64,000 bases of DNA from Gluconobacter cadivus (GTDB taxonomy: Bacteria > Pseudomonadota > Alphaproteobacteria > Acetobacterales > Acetobacteraceae): assembly GCF_015244745.1 (NCBI RefSeq), contig NZ_JABCQI010000006.1:62001-126000 (forward strand). The letters run 5' to 3'. This document shows, one piece after another, positions 18,972 through 28,555 of the stretch (its first letter is position 1; every line of letters begins with the position of its first letter). The notes under the pieces were generated by a model. That model ran no database searches, was not told the origin of the DNA, and saw nothing but the letters and a program-made list of their open reading frames with translations. Both the position numbers and the translations under genes were made by a program.

Positions 18972-19537
18972 TTTTTTTTCTCCTTTTCGAAGAGAAAAAA
19001 AATCCGCTTCATCTCTCTACGAAGGTCCTCTATGGAGTGTTTTCTACTTCTCGCACAATTCATTGCAATATCGGAACACAAAAGACATCTACGCGCAGGG
19101 AAATCAAAATTTTCTCTAGAAAGGGAAAATTGATCTGGTGCGATAACATCCAGATCCCACAACCTGCCGAGAGGATGCGTTTCCTCTAATAGCATAGTCA
19201 TTTTCTTGATATCGATTTGAGACAAAGCCGATACCACAAAAATCGCCTCCGGCCCCGACGAGCTTACACTTGCTTCTTCCAGCAAAACACGTGAGCCCGA
19301 ACTTTTAACAGTAGAGCAAATACTCTTACGCGCTTCGGAAAATATTTCCATTATGATAGGAGAACATTTATCACTCCCTGGAGAAACAACCGTTACCGAA
19401 ATAATCGGGCGTTCGAAGCGTCTCAAAATAAATAACTGCCTGCGAGCGCGCTCTTCGCGCGCTCGCAGGATAGAATCAAAAATCTCAGGACCTTCTGTCA
19501 TTTCATCAGGTCTCCGCGCTATCGTCTTACGACGCAA
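18968..19537 (-). CDS. citX: Apo-citrate lyase phosphoribosyl-dephospho-CoA transferase
   Basis: A 189-residue protein that attaches the prosthetic group to CitD. It aligns by eye with E. coli CitX: ILRAREERARRQLFILRR, then the SVTVVSPG strand, HPLGRLWDLDVIAPD and F-P-A-R-R-C-L-L-C. It overlaps the citF stop by 11 bp. Codons 23-33 form a perfect 13-bp hairpin (see separate entry). The C-terminal tail is Lys-rich. Confidence 0.9.
   Translation of the reverse strand: MRRKTIARRPDEMTEGPEIFDSILRAREERARRQLFILRRFERPIISVTVVSPGSDKCSPIIMEIFSEARKSICSTVKSSGSRVLLEEASVSSSGPEAIFVVSALSQIDIKKMTMLLEETHPLGRLWDLDVIAPDQFSLSRENFDFPARRCLLCSDIAMNCARSRKHSIEDLRREMKRIFFLFEKEKKN
19439..19469 (-). promoter_or_regulatory. 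Strong GC hairpin inside citX, possible attenuator or processing site
   Basis: CCTGCGAGCGCGC (19439-19451), loop TCTTC, then GCGCGCTCGCAGG (19457-19469): a perfect 13-bp stem in an otherwise AT-rich operon. In the transcript it lies about 70-100 nt after the citX start and is followed by a U-rich stretch (CAGTTATTTATTTTG). It could lower expression of citX and citG relative to the structural genes citDEF by termination or RNA processing. Confidence 0.55.
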
Positions 19538-21044
19538 CCTGACGAACGATATCCATCACACTTCCATCGCGATAGCGGACTACAGCAACTACTTTATCTG
19601 TGTACTGAATAGGATCAGGTTTTCCGGCGAGGAGAATAGCTTTTTTCTGAAGCTCCTCAATAGTTGTAACAGGAAGTCTCGCATCTACGAGGCGTTTTTT
19701 GAGATCTACATTATTCGGATTAACGGCGATCCCATGATCCGTCACCACTACGTCGACAGTTTTTCCTGGTGTGACCACCGTATTCACACAATCAACAATA
19801 CAGGGCATTCTTGCTCGAAGAAGAGGCGTAACAATAACCGTCAAATTTGCAGCTGCAGCAACGTCACAATGCCCGCCAGAAGCCCCACGTAGTACGCCAT
19901 CTGAGCCAGTTAGCACGTTAACATTAAAATCGGTGTCTACTTCAAGCGCACTTAGCAAAACAGTATCTATACGATCGACGTATGCACCCTTTGACGAAGG
20001 ATTTGCATATTCATTCGCGGAAATTTCGGTGTGAGCTGGGTTATCTCTTAATGACTGAGCTGCGTCGACGTCAAAGGACTGTACATCAGCAATCGCTTCA
20101 ATCATGCCTTTTTTTAACAAATCAACGATAGAACCCGTTACACCGCCAAGCGCAAAACTGGCTTTAATATTCTTTTCAATCATCTTCTCTCCCAAGAAGA
20201 TGGTAGTTGCAGTTGCAGCACCACCGGATCCTGTTTGAAGAGAAAATCCTGCTTTGAAATAACCTGAATTCTCAATGACAGATGCCGCAATTCGTGCCAG
20301 CAACAGATCTCGAGGGTTTTTTGTAAGCCGAGCTGCGCCAACACTGATGAGAGATGGGTCTCCTACTTCGTCAACCTGCACAACCGCGTCTACCTGGTCT
20401 TGAGAGAGGCTTGCTGGATAATTCGGAAATTCCACTATATCTTGTGTTAAGACCGCAACATAGCGTGCGTATGCAGCGTCAACCTTTGCATACCCCAACG
20501 ATCCACAGCTTAGCTCACCATGACTTCCATTCGCATTTCCAAACTCATCTGATGATGCAACGCCCAGAAAAGCCACATCAATTGAAATTTCGCCCGTTTG
20601 AATAAGATGAACACGCCCACCATGAGAATGAATCTGAACGGGTGTGTTCATGATCCCCTTAGAAATAGCTTCTCCCAACTCACCACGCAGGCCTGACGTA
20701 AAGATTTTCGCAATCACGCCCGATTTAATAAATTCAAGAAGTCCATCGTGACAATTCAACAGCGAACTGGGAGCAATGGTGAGATCTTTAAAGCCCATTT
20801 CGGCAAGTTTTTTTACAACCTGCAAAACTACTTTATCGCCTTCGCGAAAGGCATGATGAAAAGAAATCGTACCGCCATTCTTTAGACCTGAAGACTTTAT
20901 AACGTCCTCAAGAGAAGGCTTTAACTTACGCTTCTGTTTCGTCGTAATGTCTTCCAGCTGCGGAGAATTAGCGAAAACTCCTTTAAAAGCTGGGATATTA
21001 TTCTTTGCCGCATAATCTTCGGCTGCTTTTTTATTGTAAGCCAT
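19527..21044 (-). CDS. citF: Citrate lyase alpha subunit (citrate:acetyl-ACP transferase)
   Basis: A 505-residue CoA-transferase-type protein of normal CitF length. The ATG at 21044 is preceded by GAGGAGG, so it is preferred over the TTG five codons upstream. The start (AAEDYAAKNNIPAFKGVFAN) and G-G-T-I-S-F-H-H-A-F-R-E-G-D segment are typical of CitF, as are LQTGSGGA and SGGHCDVAAAA. It exchanges the acetyl group on CitD for citrate before CitE cleaves it. The gene lies directly after citE. Confidence 0.95.
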   Translation of the reverse strand: MAYNKKAAEDYAAKNNIPAFKGVFANSPQLEDITTKQKRKLKPSLEDVIKSSGLKNGGTISFHHAFREGDKVVLQVVKKLAEMGFKDLTIAPSSLLNCHDGLLEFIKSGVIAKIFTSGLRGELGEAISKGIMNTPVQIHSHGGRVHLIQTGEISIDVAFLGVASSDEFGNANGSHGELSCGSLGYAKVDAAYARYVAVLTQDIVEFPNYPASLSQDQVDAVVQVDEVGDPSLISVGAARLTKNPRDLLLARIAASVIENSGYFKAGFSLQTGSGGAATATTIFLGEKMIEKNIKASFALGGVTGSIVDLLKKGMIEAIADVQSFDVDAAQSLRDNPAHTEISANEYANPSSKGAYVDRIDTVLLSALEVDTDFNVNVLTGSDGVLRGASGGHCDVAAAANLTVIVTPLLRARMPCIVDCVNTVVTPGKTVDVVVTDHGIAVNPNNVDLKKRLVDARLPVTTIEELQKKAILLAGKPDPIQYTDKVVAVVRYRDGSVMDIVRQVAS

Positions 21045-21055
21045 TTCTTTCCTCC

Positions 21056-21922
21056 TCAAGAATGTTCAGCTAGGAGAAGTACACGCTGCGCTTCATGCAC
21101 AACCGGCGGATCAATCATTTTTCCATCAAGTGAAATGACCCCAAGACCTTTTTTTTCGGCATCTTCAGCTGCCGCGACAACTTTTCTAGCGTGATCGACA
21201 TCTTTCTGGGCCGGAGCATATGCTTTGTGTAAGAGCTCGATTTGGCGAGGATGAATCAGCGATTTCCCGTTATACCCAAGATTTTTTGCAATCTCGACTT
21301 CGCGTAAAAATCCCTCTTCATCATTGACGTTTCCATAAGCGACATCGAATGCGTCAATTTTTGCTGCTCGGGCAGCATGCAGTACTGCAGCTCGTGCGTA
21401 AAATAGCTCGGGCTCACTGCCTGAGCTCCGGGAGGTCTGCATGTCAACCAAGTAATCAAAACCCGCCAAAGCAATTGCCACCATACGCGGTGTCGATTTT
21501 GCAATGGCGACTGAGTTTACGACGCCACAAGCAGATTCAATAGCGGCCATAATTTTTGTATCGCCGATTGTGCGTCCACAATCTTTTTCAATTTTTGCGA
21601 TACGTTGCTCGAGCTCTTTGACTTCTTCTACAGTTTCTGTTTTAGGCAAGCGAACAATCTGCACACCTGCTCTTACGGCCATATCAAGATCGTCTTCCCA
21701 AAACGGCGTTTCTACCCCGTTAATGCGAACAACAGTTTCAATATCGCCATACAAGTTTTCTTTTAATGTATTGAATACCAGAAAACGTGCACTATCTTTT
21801 TCTGTCAAACTCACTGAGTCTTCCAGATCAAACATCACTGAATCAGGTTTGTAGATATATGAATTAGACAACATTCCAGCGTTAGCTCCTGGAATGAACA
21901 TCATACTACGGCGAAGTCTCAT
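21056..21922 (-). CDS. citE: Citrate lyase beta subunit (citryl-ACP lyase)
   Basis: A 288-residue HpcH/HpaI aldolase-family protein of typical CitE length. It starts [16 protein letters not shown] and has the metal-binding [16 protein letters not shown] region, the [14 protein letters not shown] strand with the second acidic ligand, and [18 protein letters not shown]. It splits citryl-ACP to oxaloacetate and acetyl-ACP. It overlaps citD by 4 bp (ATGA). Confidence 0.95.
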   Translation of the reverse strand: MRLRRSMMFIPGANAGMLSNSYIYKPDSVMFDLEDSVSLTEKDSARFLVFNTLKENLYGDIETVVRINGVETPFWEDDLDMAVRAGVQIVRLPKTETVEEVKELEQRIAKIEKDCGRTIGDTKIMAAIESACGVVNSVAIAKSTPRMVAIALAGFDYLVDMQTSRSSGSEPELFYARAAVLHAARAAKIDAFDVAYGNVNDEEGFLREVEIAKNLGYNGKSLIHPRQIELLHKAYAPAQKDVDHARKVVAAAEDAEKKGLGVISLDGKMIDPPVVHEAQRVLLLAEHS

Positions 21923-22215
21923 GACAGATCTCCAAATTTTACGGTTTTTTCGTCAGAAGCCCGGTAAACAGCGGCTTCAACACGCGCTCTGATTACACAG
22001 TCCAACGCACCCTGATCTCTCACGTCAACTACTGCTGACAAAACACCGCATTTTGTGAGTGTATCTTTGACTGTTTTTCTGATCGAAGAACCGAATTGTT
22101 TTTCAACTTTACTCTGCACAATCAATTTTATTTCTTGAGAATCATGGGGATTAATTACCACCATGACATCACTAGACTCTAGCGTGCCTGCGATACCACG
22201 TTTGTTAATTTTCAT
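21919..22215 (-). CDS. citD: Citrate lyase acyl carrier protein (gamma subunit)
   Basis: A 98-residue protein. The ATG at 22215 is chosen because it has an upstream AAGGAAAT and matches the family start; the frame is open nine codons further. [10 protein letters not shown] holds Ser14, the residue that carries the phosphoribosyl-dephospho-CoA group in Klebsiella CitD. The C-terminal half matches CitD ([12 protein letters not shown]). It overlaps the end of citC by 11 bp. Confidence 0.95.
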   Translation of the reverse strand: MKINKRGIAGTLESSDVMVVINPHDSQEIKLIVQSKVEKQFGSSIRKTVKDTLTKCGVLSAVVDVRDQGALDCVIRARVEAAVYRASDEKTVKFGDLS

Positions 22216-23275
22216 GACACGATTTCCTTTCTTCTTTTTCATTCACAAAGAATTTGTTGAGATATAGATATGTTGACTTTGGAACCAAATCCGCAGTTTC
22301 TCTATATCTATTTTCCTGAATTAGGCTTCTTACACGAGAAGCCGATACAGCTATATCTTGAAATTTTACTCTTTCTATCTCTTTTAATTCGATTTTCTTA
22401 TCTGAATAAGAGCAATCTTCTAAGAACTTCTTCAAAACAACGTTGTACATAGCTGTTGTTTTGTCCGTTGGCTCTGTCCCAACATACCTGATATTTATAT
22501 TTAATGATGGCGCGATATATTTCCGAAACATTAAGGCATCGATTGCAGATGCTTGTTCCGTGATTTCTTCGTCCTTTTTAAGAAAATATTGAGGAAATGT
22601 TGCGTGAGAAATAATATAATCAGAACCCTCATGAACAACGACATTTCTTAAATCGGAAACTCCGTCTCTGACGAGAGTGAGGCGAGTGTCATACGAAAAA
22701 AAGGAGACATCTTCTCGTACTAGAAAAACATGTACCCAATCACACTCTTTAGACGCCTGCTCTACCAAATATCGATGGCCATTTGTGAAAGGATTAGCAT
22801 TCATTACTATGCTTCCTATACGCTCTCCTGCCCTTAAGGTTGATTTCAAAGTATCAAGATAATATTCTAACTGCGTAGAATCATAATCCATAAACGAGAC
22901 TACATTTGGAATTTCAACTAGGGACTTAAATCCCCATCCATCAAAAATCCTAGAATTTATATATTTTGTGAATAAAAAAAGGTCATCGTAACCTTTAGAC
23001 AATCCTTGCATTATAACTTCTGTACCAAGGCGCACACTCAGACCAGAACCACGAAGCTGCTTGTCAACGCAAACACATTTAACAACATTCTTGTCCAATC
23101 CAGCACAAGCGACAATCCGTTCATTATCCTGGCTCAAGGCAACTACGAACGTCGTAACTTGATCATCGATACGCAGATCCCCGGTCGCTAAAAAATCGAT
23201 GATATCGTGTTTCTTTCTTTCAAGGTCAGATCCCGAAAGAAGAGAAATCGAAATATCATCTGAGTTCCGATACAT
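22205..23275 (-). CDS. citC: Citrate lyase synthetase ([citrate (pro-3S)-lyase] ligase)
   Basis: A 356-residue protein: an N-terminal GNAT-like domain (ACAGLDKNVVKCVCVDKQLRG, about residues 57-77) followed by a nucleotidyltransferase domain with the HIGH-like GSIVMNANPFTNGHRYLVEQ at about 155-174. The family acetylates the thiol of the CitD prosthetic group with ATP and acetate, activating citrate lyase. It is the first enzyme gene of the citCDEFXG order, which is the enterobacterial/lactic order. Confidence 0.95.
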   Translation of the reverse strand: MYRNSDDISISLLSGSDLERKKHDIIDFLATGDLRIDDQVTTFVVALSQDNERIVACAGLDKNVVKCVCVDKQLRGSGLSVRLGTEVIMQGLSKGYDDLFLFTKYINSRIFDGWGFKSLVEIPNVVSFMDYDSTQLEYYLDTLKSTLRAGERIGSIVMNANPFTNGHRYLVEQASKECDWVHVFLVREDVSFFSYDTRLTLVRDGVSDLRNVVVHEGSDYIISHATFPQYFLKKDEEITEQASAIDALMFRKYIAPSLNINIRYVGTEPTDKTTAMYNVVLKKFLEDCSYSDKKIELKEIERVKFQDIAVSASRVRSLIQENRYRETADLVPKSTYLYLNKFFVNEKEERKSCHEN

Positions 23276-23289
23276 ATCGATAACTGTTT

Positions 23290-23751
23290 CTAGTGTGCAC
23301 GGACGAATTTAATGATACTGCGCGACATTTGATCTTTTGCCCAATTAGGCATTTTTCGCCACGGAGTCACAACCTGAGCTGTATCACCCTCAATTTTGAC
23401 AGTACGACGCTGTTCCGTACCCACCCATTCAGGAGCCCATGCAGTTTGTACCGTCGTGACCCACTGATTGCCTTCAATACGATAGCGACCAATATAAGCA
23501 ACCAAAGTTTGCATTAAACGAGAGCGTTCCGCATCGCTATGCGCCGGCTCCCGGCCGGTGCCCTCAAGGTTAAAGGCAATCCAACCATCGTTTGTAAAAA
23601 TCACTCGACCACGGGGGTGGTCACCCATTGCGTCTATAAATTCACCCGTGGCCTGCAATTCCACTTGGTAAGAAACAAGTTGCCACGTTCCAATGATTTG
23701 CTCCGCAAGCTCCATTGACGGTGTTTCCTTCACATGAAGTGAGTTTTTCAT
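23290..23751 (-). CDS. Lipocalin-like domain protein
   Basis: A 153-residue protein with one lipocalin-like domain (Lipocalin_5 type): I-I-G-T-W-Q-L-V-S-Y near residue 20, H-P-R-G-R-V-I-F-T-N-D-G-W near 45, and a final strand with R-R-T-V-K-I-E-G-D. There is no signal peptide. It lies 14 bp upstream of citC on the same strand, so it could be the first gene of the citrate operon, although its GC content is higher than that of the cit genes. Role unknown. Confidence 0.75.
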   Translation of the reverse strand: MKNSLHVKETPSMELAEQIIGTWQLVSYQVELQATGEFIDAMGDHPRGRVIFTNDGWIAFNLEGTGREPAHSDAERSRLMQTLVAYIGRYRIEGNQWVTTVQTAWAPEWVGTEQRRTVKIEGDTAQVVTPWRKMPNWAKDQMSRSIIKFVRAH

Positions 23752-23997
23752 TCCTACCCCGTGATATTTACTGCCCTTCTTTCATTCAACTTAATACATC
23801 TCCCTATGTATTCTAGATCTAATTGACGTAAATAACTATTACGTTTGACGTAATTAATTTCTATTTTAATAATTGAATGTCTTTCTACAAATTTGTGAGG
23901 CGTCCCATCAATACCAAGGAATGCTGCGACTGATTCATCCCTGAATAGAGTTAGCCTGGTTTTTTAGACTGAAGGCTACGCTAACCCAGCCTGATAG
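23752..23997. promoter_or_regulatory. Probable promoter/operator region of the citrate operon
   Basis: AT-rich gap upstream of the lipocalin-citC block. It contains AATACAT-N6-ATGTATT (23793-23812), a perfect 7-bp dyad, and two direct copies of TTGACGTAA (23823-23831 and 23845-23853) exactly 22 bp apart, with an inverted TTACGT (23839-23844) between them. Spacing of two helical turns fits a dimeric activator. Which regulator binds is not known; the LysR at 14587-15513 is the obvious candidate. Confidence 0.5.
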
Positions 23998-24598
23998 CCC
24001 TTTTGGAAATTCACGGATGAGCGTTTCGCGCGCAGCATGGCTTTCTTAGCGTTGGTATGGTGCGACTTTGTAGCTGCGACCAGCGTTGCATCCAGGATCT
24101 GGCCTGATATCGGCAAATAGTCGGCGTTGCGCAGGATTGCGTTGAAGCGCTCAAACAGCCTTTCAATGGCTCTCGCCTGTGTCAGGCGTTCACGGAACAG
24201 CCAGACTGTTTTGGCATCCGGCACTCGATCTGAAAGCTCCAGACCAAGGAAGCGCATGAGCGACAGGCGGGCGTTGATCAGATATTCCGTCCGTTCATCA
24301 GACAAATTGTTCAGCGTCTGGATCACCAGGATCTTGAACATTAACACGGGATCAAACGGGAGACGACCGCCCTTGCTTCCACCTAAATAGGCCAGAGCCT
24401 TTTCCAGATCAGGGCAGAAGACCTCAAAATCCACAGTCCGGGGAAAAGCTTCGAGTTGATCACCAAGCCCATTCAGGCGGGCAAGTCGCTCTGCAACATC
24501 AAAAAAACACGGCTGCTTCATGATCCATGCCCAAATCAACTCGGGGGAAATGGAATCACAAAGGCAGCCTCAAAACCAAAGAGTTTTCGAACCCTTCA
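23976..24598 (-). mobile_element. IS5-family remnant, N-terminal half of transposase
   Basis: From 24598 (end repeat CTTTGGTTTTGAGG side, GTTTTCGAACCCTTCA) inward it matches the element at 10222-11514: MKQPCFFDVAERLA starts at 24521 and continues to QILDATLVAATK, then degenerates and stops. The catalytic second Asp and Glu are missing. The low-coordinate edge (23998-24040, TTTTGGAAATTCACGG and onward) resembles the left end of the IS1031-type element at 42002, so two IS relics appear fused here. Confidence 0.75.
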
Positions 24599-24626
24599 GT
24601 TAATCTACAAGATGAATTTCCTATAC

Positions 24627-26312
24627 TCAGACAGGCTTACGGGAATTCGCAGCTGCAACAAATTTACCCCACTGCACGAGCGTTTCGGTGCAATCGGTCT
24701 GATCAAGCTTACATTCGATCAATGTTGGCCCGCGCGTATTCTTCTTGGCCTTTTCAATGGCATCAGCCAGTTCTGCACCTGTCGTAGCGTGCAAGCCCAG
24801 TCCGTATTTACCACTTTCTACGCCGGGAACACCCTGGTTGAAGACCTGCATCAGAGCGGCATAGTCCCAGTTCTGGATATAATTATAGGGGCCGTCATGA
24901 ATTTTGATCTCAATGACGTAACCAAAATTATTGATAAGGAAGATGATAACCGGCAGTTCGTAACGAACCATCTGCGCCACTTCCTGTGCCGTCAGCTGGA
25001 ACGAGCCATCGCCAACCATCAGAACATGCTGACGCTCAGGAGCAGCCAAGGCATTACCGAAAATAGACGGTACAGACCAGCCGATATGTCCCCACTGCAT
25101 TTCCGACTCAACTTTAGCACCCTCAGGCAGATGCATGCGTGTTGCATTGAACCAGGAATCACCGGTCTCGGCGTATAGCGTTGTGTTGCCATCAACCAAC
25201 GCATTGATCTGACGGGTCATCTCATCATTAGTGAGCGGCTTGGCAGCGTCAACAACTGGCAACGCAACGGGAGTATACGGCTTCACCAGAGAGGCAGGCT
25301 TACTGGACACCCGCTCCGTCAGAGCAGCCACAAATTCCTTCAAACGGAAACCTTCAAAAGTCTTTCCGCTCACCGTGACACGACCCGGGTCCACTTCAAG
25401 CACACGCTCTCCACGCACGGAATCCCGCCAACCGACAGTCGAATAATCATTCCAGACCGGGGCCAGAGTGATAACAGCGTCAGCGCTCTTGATGACATCT
25501 TCAACGCCAGGGCTGCTGACCTCCCCCCAATAAACTCCGCGGAAACCCGGATGCGCTTCAGAAAAAAAGCTCTTGGCCGCAGCCATAACAGTCACAGCAC
25601 AACCAAGCTTGTCTGCGAGAGCCACTGTTTCAGTGAGTGCCTCACAAGAGCGTAGCTTGCTCCCGACAAGAATGGCAACATTCTGCGCTTTTTCAAGAAA
25701 CGCGAGACTTTCTTCGATCGCCGCTTTGAGGCTAACTTCGTCTGCTTCCAGGTGCGACAGAAGCGACGAGACCGGACCTGGTCGAACGCAAGGCTGACTC
25801 GCAACGTTACAGGCGATTTCTAGATAAGCTGGCTTCTTCTCGCGCAGTGCGGTCCGAATGACGTGATCGATTTTTGCAGGTGCAGTGTCTGCCGAGGTGA
25901 TGCTCTCAGCCGCACACGTAACGTGCTTCACCATCTCCATTTGATAATTATAATCTGTCGTGCCGATCGTGTGGTGCAGGACATGGCCCGACCCATGATC
26001 ATTAGAGTTCGGCGCACCAGAAATCAGAATAACGGGAAGATTTTCAGCATAAGCCCCACCCAGGCCATTCATTGCTGAAATTGCACCGACACTAAACGTC
26101 ACGACAGCAGCAGCAGCACCATTTTCGCGTGCATAACCTTCTGCCGCAAAGCTGCAATTCAACTCATTGCAGTCATAGATCTGCTTCATACCGCCATGCT
26201 CAATCAGTTGATCAAGCAGGATCAAGTTGTAGTCACCAGCAACAGCAAAATGGTGCTTCAAGCCGATTTGCGTTAGCCGCTCAGCCAGATAATGCCCAAC
26301 AGTGAAAGCCAT
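24627..26312 (-). CDS. pdc: Pyruvate decarboxylase
   Basis: A 561-residue thiamin-diphosphate enzyme converting pyruvate to acetaldehyde and CO2. Visible are Glu50 that activates the cofactor (YDCNE, 46-50), the H-H-T-I-G pair of active-site His residues in the [11 protein letters not shown] segment, and the ThDP motif from GDGS to NNFGY near residue 435-470. Bacterial PDC is rare and is known mainly from Zymomonas and acetic acid bacteria, where it serves lactate and pyruvate overflow to acetate. A LysR gene is divergent across 104 bp. IS remnants lie on both sides. Confidence 0.95.
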   Translation of the reverse strand: MAFTVGHYLAERLTQIGLKHHFAVAGDYNLILLDQLIEHGGMKQIYDCNELNCSFAAEGYARENGAAAAVVTFSVGAISAMNGLGGAYAENLPVILISGAPNSNDHGSGHVLHHTIGTTDYNYQMEMVKHVTCAAESITSADTAPAKIDHVIRTALREKKPAYLEIACNVASQPCVRPGPVSSLLSHLEADEVSLKAAIEESLAFLEKAQNVAILVGSKLRSCEALTETVALADKLGCAVTVMAAAKSFFSEAHPGFRGVYWGEVSSPGVEDVIKSADAVITLAPVWNDYSTVGWRDSVRGERVLEVDPGRVTVSGKTFEGFRLKEFVAALTERVSSKPASLVKPYTPVALPVVDAAKPLTNDEMTRQINALVDGNTTLYAETGDSWFNATRMHLPEGAKVESEMQWGHIGWSVPSIFGNALAAPERQHVLMVGDGSFQLTAQEVAQMVRYELPVIIFLINNFGYVIEIKIHDGPYNYIQNWDYAALMQVFNQGVPGVESGKYGLGLHATTGAELADAIEKAKKNTRGPTLIECKLDQTDCTETLVQWGKFVAAANSRKPV

Positions 26313-26416
26313 AACTCAGTATCTCCAACAAAAATTCTTCGGACAGAATGGAGGCCCCCTTTTCAAACGTCCAATATATATTTTGACTGATTGTCATACG
26401 TGTATCATATGGAAAT

Positions 26417-27319
26417 ATGGACCTTCGTCACCTACGCTATTTCGTGGCCATCGCAGAGCATGGCAGCTTCACAAAAGCTGCGGAGACGCTTCGCATTGAG
26501 CAGCCTCCTCTCAGTCAGCAGATCAAATCCCTGGAAACAGAACTGGGAGTGCAACTCTTTATACGGTCCAAACGTGGAGCCGCATTGACGGATTTTGGAG
26601 AGCAGCTTTTTGAAAAAGCCCAGACAATTTTGCGTCTTGAGCAGCAATTTCACCTTCTAGCCAGGGGATTGTCCCTCGGTGAACAAGGACGCCTCAGGAT
26701 CGGCATGGCAGGTGCCGTCGCACTTCTTCCTCTGATACCCAAAGCCATACGGGCATTTCGTGAGCAGTGGCCGGATATTGTGATTACACTCGAAGAAAGT
26801 AACACTCCTGCTCTCTGTGAGGCCTTACGGGAGCGCCGGGTGGATCTCGCCATTGTGCGTCCACCAGCGCCAGATCCGGACATTGCACTCCATCCCCTCT
26901 TTGATGAACCAACCCTGATCGCCATCCCAAAAGGCCATCCACTGTCCAAACGCCACACCCTCAGATTGATTGATGTAGCAAAGGAACCATTTCTTATTTT
27001 TGATCGATCACTCGGTCCCGGTTTCTACGATGCTATTATCTCGGCCTGTCAACAAGCCGGCTTCACTCCGCGTTTCGGACAAGCTGCCCCTCAGATCGCT
27101 GCAACAATCCCGATGGTTGCAGCTGGGCTAGGTGTTGCGATTGTCCCTGCCTACTTAAGTCAAATCCATGCCGATGGCGCAACATTCCATCCAATTTCAG
27201 GACCCTCACCTCGAGCCAGCATCTCTCTTGCCACTCTGGAAACAGAGTTGACTGGTCCAAGCGCCAACTTTCATCAAATTCTTCTTACTGCAGGAGATAA
27301 TAATCAAATTCTAACTTAA
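26417..27319 (+). CDS. LysR-type regulator divergent from pdc
   Basis: A 300-residue LysR protein of the BenM/CatM/CbbR-like branch: MDLRHLRYFVAIAEHGSF, then AAETLRIEQPPLSQQIK, giving a textbook HTH, followed by an effector domain (LRIGMAGAVALLPLIP, RRVDLAIVRPP). Its start lies 104 bp from the pdc start in the opposite direction, so it probably controls pdc. The 3' end is at the edge of an IS relic. Confidence 0.9.
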   Translation: MDLRHLRYFVAIAEHGSFTKAAETLRIEQPPLSQQIKSLETELGVQLFIRSKRGAALTDFGEQLFEKAQTILRLEQQFHLLARGLSLGEQGRLRIGMAGAVALLPLIPKAIRAFREQWPDIVITLEESNTPALCEALRERRVDLAIVRPPAPDPDIALHPLFDEPTLIAIPKGHPLSKRHTLRLIDVAKEPFLIFDRSLGPGFYDAIISACQQAGFTPRFGQAAPQIAATIPMVAAGLGVAIVPAYLSQIHADGATFHPISGPSPRASISLATLETELTGPSANFHQILLTAGDNNQILT

Positions 27320-27565
27320 GAGCCTGGCCGAAAATGAATTGCGCAATTCCAGTGGTTTGTGATTCCTCGGTCTTTGCAAAGAAAAGGAGTGAATTGTGGC
27401 CTAGACTGAACTCACCCGTCGTCAGTATCGTCGCGATGATCTGACCTATGAAAGCGATCTACGCGATCGGAAATGGGCGCTTCTGGTTTCTCTGATGCCG
27501 TTCAGAAGAACGGAACTCTGGCGGGTTGTTGAGGCGGTACTGTACATCGTCTCGACGGGATACTA
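27320..27565 (+). mobile_element. IS5-family fragment (5' end, nonsense-bearing)
   Basis: Begins with GAGCCTGGCCGAAAATGAATT, an IS5-like end, and then encodes TELTRRQYRRDDLTYESDL, D-R-K-W-A-L-L and W-R-V-V-E-A-V-L-Y-I-V-S-T-G, the N-terminus of an IS5-family transposase of a type different from the other copies. The second codon after GTG-GCC is TAG where Trp is expected. It ends abruptly at 27565 where an IS701-like fragment begins. Confidence 0.7.
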
Positions 27566-27777
27566 GCACTACTTTGGCAGAAGTATATTTTTTAGGATTC
27601 CCATGGGGCTGATTGCGTGATTCATGGTGAGCCAGCTTTGACGGAGGCTGGCATTGGAAGAAGACTGGCAAGCGGATCTTGAGCAATGGCTCGTCCCGTA
27701 TCTGGAAGGTCTTGGTAACAAGACGCGGCGTAAAATATGCCCGGCCTATATCGCAGGTCTGATCGGGCCAGGAGATC
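27566..27777 (+). mobile_element. IS701-family transposase, N-terminal fragment
   Basis: The frame from about 27650 reads EEDWQADLEQWLVPYLEGLG, then N-K-T-R-R-K-I-C-P-A-Y-I-A-G-L-I-G-P-G-D-R, the conserved N-terminal region of IS701-type (DDE_5) transposases. It is cut at 27778 by the end of an IS903-group element. Confidence 0.7.
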
Positions 27778-28476
27778 GGCTTTGTTGCATAAATGGCGTG
27801 CGGGGATTTCGGTTTTGCCTTGGGTTTATTATCTGAGGGGATGAGTGCAGTGACCCCCACGCGCTACCGCACGACGAACTGGTCTTCCTATAATGCGGCG
27901 CTGAAAAAGCGTGGCTCCCTGACGGTGTGGTTTGACCCATCCATGCTTTGGGAGGGCATGGCGACGGGGCGTCGGGGACGGCGGCAGAGTTATAGCGATG
28001 CTGCGATACAGACCTGCCTGACGCTGAAAGTCCTGTTCGGTTTTGCACTACGGCAGACGACGGGTTTTGTTGAAAGTCTCCTACACCTGGCGGGACTGCC
28101 GTGGTCTGTTCCAGATTTCAGTACGCTGAGCCGCAGACAGGAAAGCCTGACGGTCGATATCCCCTATCGTGGTTCGAACGGCCCACTTCATCTTTTGATC
28201 GACAGCACCGGGATCAAGGTCGAGGGAGAAGGTGAATGGCACACCCGCAAACATGGCGGTTCGAAGCGTCGGATCTGGCGTAAACTTCATATCGGGATCG
28301 ACGAAGGATCAATGGAAATCAGAGCCGTAGACATGACAAGAAACACTGTCGGTGATGCTCCGGTTCTGCCCATGCTTCTTGAGCAGATCCCTGAAGATGA
28401 AGACATTGTCAGTGTCACGGCTGATGGCGTGATAGAAAATTCGTCATGTAGAAGAGAGGCATGTCCATTTTATTGA
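27778..28476 (+). mobile_element. IS5-family, IS903-group element, 3' truncated
   Basis: Starts with GGCTTTGTTGCATAAATGG, the characteristic IS903-group end. The transposase (from about 27841) reads RYRTTNWSSYNAALKKRGSL, then PDFSTLSRRQ, L-L-I-D-S-T-G-I-K-V-E-G-E-G-E-W, R-R-I-W-R-K-L-H-I-G-I-D and ITAD-like VTADGV. It breaks off after the second catalytic region (VTADGVI), so the Glu-containing C-terminus and right end are missing. Inactive. Confidence 0.8.
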
Positions 28477-28502
28477 TTTTTCTACTCTAAACCGGACATG
28501 CC
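28458..28502. repeat. Dyad downstream of the HigBA-like pair
   Basis: GGCATGTCC (28458-28466) and GGACATGCC (28494-28502) are perfect 9-bp inverted arms with a 27-bp AT-rich loop. A related dyad lies on the other side of the toxin-antitoxin pair at 29330-29363, sharing the ATGTCC/GGACAT core. It may be a terminator for the antitoxin gene, or a boundary of a mobile unit. Confidence 0.5.
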
Positions 28503-28555
28503 GCTTCCCCCCCCATATCGGTCGTCTGAATGAGCGTGTCGGGACCTGTGTTTTC

